NCBI GenBank assembly: GCA_002401775.2
Contig: NVUB02000236.1
Span: 1-35,882, forward strand
Direction: 5' to 3'
DNA: 35,882 bases
From: Ectothiorhodospiraceae bacterium
GTDB lineage: Bacteria > Pseudomonadota > Gammaproteobacteria > SZUA-152
In this document: positions 34,337 to 35,882 of the stretch, piece after piece
How positions within the stretch are numbered: the first letter of the stretch is position 1
Layout of the letters: each line of letters begins with the position of its first letter
The notes under the pieces: model-generated
Told to the model about the DNA's origin: nothing
Database searches by the model: none
Seen by the model: the letters and a program-made list of their open reading frames with translations, nothing else
Position numbers and translations under genes: made by a program

Positions 34337-35212
34337 TCAGACCGCTGGAAAAACCGAGTTCGCTTCAAAGACTGGGCCGTCCACACAGACGCGCTTCATA
34401 GCGGGGCCAGCATCGGTTTGTACTTCGACAGTACACCCTGCACAGCCGCCCACCGCACAGGCCATAAACTCTTCCAGCGAAACCTGGCAAGGCAGGTCAT
34501 ATTCTCGAGCCAATTGCGCCACAGCTTCCAGCATGGGATGTGGCCCACAAGCATATATTGCCACTTCTTTGCGTTGGTCTTCACTCAGGACATCCAACCA
34601 GGTGCGCGCCAGGTCGGTCACGTATCCATCAAAACACCCTGCATAGCCTTGCAAGCTGGCCAGCCGTGAAGCAATCCCCCAATCATCCATCAGCGGCATG
34701 GCGGCAATGACGTCATTAGGAACGCCGGGTAGCATCATTTTCGAGGGCTGGGGTGTAAAAGGAAACGGTACTTCCGAGCCCATAATAACAAAGGGGTCAT
34801 ATGCGCCGGTCACTTTGCGCAGGGTTTCAGCCAAAAACACCATAGGCGGAATACCCACCCCGCCGCCGATTAATAGCGGACGAGAATGTTGCAACTGAGA
34901 CATGAACGGTATCCCGATGGGCCCCATTACCGACAGTACATCGTCTTTTTTACGCATTGCTAACAGCCGGGTACCCTCACCCAGCACTTTGAATAGAATA
35001 TCCACCCAGCCTGCCTCGGCACTGACCCGCATAATGGATAACGGACGACGCATGGGCAATGCTGGATCACACTGAATGTGGATAAACTGACCCGCTTCGG
35101 CGCGGGTAGCGGTCTCTGGCGCATGAAGGCGTAATATGACTTGGTCACCTGGGTGCTGCTCGCACTCCAGAATCTTGGCATCTTCTACAAAAATGGTATC
35201 GCGGTGTGTCAT
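34337..35212 (-). CDS. PyrK-like FAD/NAD(P)-binding [2Fe-2S] electron-transfer protein
   Basis: A 291-residue flavoprotein of the dihydroorotate dehydrogenase electron-transfer subunit (PyrK) family. The FAD-binding RRPLSI is at residues 55-60 and GEGTRLL at 78-84; the NAD(P)-binding loop is GGGVGIPPM (116-124); ACGPHPML is at 221-228. The [2Fe-2S] cluster cysteines are C252, C257, C260 and C276 (ACAVGGCAGC and RVCVDGPVF). In Gram-positive bacteria PyrK partners a class 1B dihydroorotate dehydrogenase with NAD; gammaproteobacteria usually have the quinone-linked class 2 enzyme without it. Its partner here is therefore unclear. It lies 39 bp downstream of the dihydroorotase-like gene, so a pyrimidine role is likely but not proven. 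Confidence 0.85.
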   Translation of the reverse strand: MTHRDTIFVEDAKILECEQHPGDQVILRLHAPETATRAEAGQFIHIQCDPALPMRRPLSIMRVSAEAGWVDILFKVLGEGTRLLAMRKKDDVLSVMGPIGIPFMSQLQHSRPLLIGGGVGIPPMVFLAETLRKVTGAYDPFVIMGSEVPFPFTPQPSKMMLPGVPNDVIAAMPLMDDWGIASRLASLQGYAGCFDGYVTDLARTWLDVLSEDQRKEVAIYACGPHPMLEAVAQLAREYDLPCQVSLEEFMACAVGGCAGCTVEVQTDAGPAMKRVCVDGPVFEANSVFPAV

Positions 35213-35251
35213 AGTGAGTTTCTAAGTTTTAGATTCGAGTGACGAAAAAAT

Positions 35252-35882
35252 TCAGGTTTGTAAGCTAAACACTACCTGTCCAGCCAATAGAGTATGGGTC
35301 ACCTGGCCTTTGAATTCCCAACCGAGGAAAGGTGAATTGTGTCCCTGACTGAATAGGGTCTCTGGCGTTAATGGCCAGTATTGTTCTGGGTCAAAAATAC
35401 AGACATCTGCAACATCGCCGGCACCTAGGCTGGCATTACGCCCCACGATACTGGCGGGTAAATGTGTGATGCTGGCAATCGCTTGTGGCAATTTCAACAC
35501 GCCCTCATCCACCAGTCGCAATGTCAGTGGTAACAATGTCTCCAAGCCACTGATACCAGGCTCGCTTGACGGGAAAGGTGCCAGCTTGGCATCCAGGTCA
35601 TGAGGCTGATGATCCGAACATATCGCACTGATCGTCCCTTGCTGCAGGGCAGCACGTAATCCATCCCGATCCCTCTGGGTGCGCAATGGTGGTTGTACAT
35701 GGCATTGGCTGTCAAAAAAACCAATGTCCATTTCGGTAAGGAACAAGTGGTGAGCCGTCACGTCAGCGGTCACTGGCAGGCCATCGTGTTGAGCGCGGGC
35801 GATCATTTTCGCCGCTCTTTCACTGGACAACTGACAGAAATGGGCTGTAACGCCTGTCAATTCAATAAGTTGCAACTCACGC
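35252..35882 (-). CDS. pyrC: Dihydroorotase-like protein (PyrC'/PyrX), 5' part outside window
   Basis: The last about 210 residues of an amidohydrolase-superfamily class I dihydroorotase-like protein; translation is open to the window edge, so the N-terminal part is missing. ADVTAHHLFLTEMDIG, SQCHVQPPLRT, ICSDHQPH and EPGISGLETLLPL match the family. Where active enzymes usually have a zinc-ligand His in C-H-x-S, this protein reads CQLSS, which suggests the non-catalytic form that in Pseudomonas is the structural partner of PyrB. The Asp of SDHQPH is kept. An active PyrC would then be encoded elsewhere. pyrB would be expected just upstream, outside the window (inference). Confidence 0.87.
   Translation of the reverse strand, partial: RELQLIELTGVTAHFCQLSSERAAKMIARAQHDGLPVTADVTAHHLFLTEMDIGFFDSQCHVQPPLRTQRDRDGLRAALQQGTISAICSDHQPHDLDAKLAPFPSSEPGISGLETLLPLTLRLVDEGVLKLPQAIASITHLPASIVGRNASLGAGDVADVCIFDPEQYWPLTPETLFSQGHNSPFLGWEFKGQVTHTLLAGQVVFSLQT

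Overview
The window looks like chromosomal DNA of a gammaproteobacterium with a Pseudomonas-like gene neighbourhood; from recalled gene order I would place it loosely in the Pseudomonadales/Oceanospirillales/Cellvibrionales sphere, without a genus. The evidence is a set of housekeeping blocks that lie together or near the origin in such genomes: ftsY with two M16 peptidases, dut / algC / argB / slmA, pyrE with a crc-locus exonuclease, and yggU-yggT-proC-yggS facing pilT-pilU, ending in a pyrC-like gene. I found no rRNA, tRNA, CRISPR array, intact insertion sequence or prophage.

Layout. 1-4.5 kb: ftsY (minus, last codons outside the window), diverging from a lipoprotein M16 protease and an overlapping M16 partner without the zinc motif. 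4.6-7.7 kb: small accessory genes (unknown protein, ankyrin protein, GNAT, a cyclophilin-like-fold protein, a small membrane protein) around dut. 7.8-12.9 kb: a sulfur assimilation island with a TSUP transporter, an unusually long CysI-type sulfite reductase and an Fe-S APS reductase on the minus strand, diverging from a CysB-type regulator. 13-17.7 kb: algC, argB, slmA, a second TSUP transporter and an SPW-repeat membrane protein. 18-20.4 kb: a DUF481 outer-membrane protein and pyrE, diverging from an exonuclease III-like gene. 20.4-25.7 kb: a PAS-GGDEF-EAL protein, a DUF4426 protein and a dynamin-like GTPase. 26-31.3 kb: the yggS-proC-yggT-yggU operon diverging from pilT and pilU. 31.5-34.2 kb: two poly-glycine lipoprotein loci, one with two CxxCH haem motifs and one broken by two compensating frameshifts. 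34.3-35.9 kb: a PyrK-like flavoprotein and a truncated dihydroorotase-like gene.

The sulfur genes form a coherent set: CysB senses sulfur state, APS reductase makes sulfite, sulfite reductase makes sulfide, and the TSUP protein probably moves a sulfur oxyanion. PilT and PilU are the type IV pilus retraction motors, and the GGDEF/EAL protein may link c-di-GMP to surface behaviour.

The most unusual non-gene signal is a recurring pattern of degenerate 12-15 bp tandem repeats, in coding and intergenic DNA, at about ten places. It includes seven 12-bp units that encode the N-terminal tail of the sulfite reductase. A second signal is a two-copy family of inverted-repeat elements (108 and 190 bp) with shared termini CCTAGAAAAATCAGTTGG. 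I did not find a clearly new multi-gene defence or biosynthetic system; the best candidates for novelty are listed as findings.
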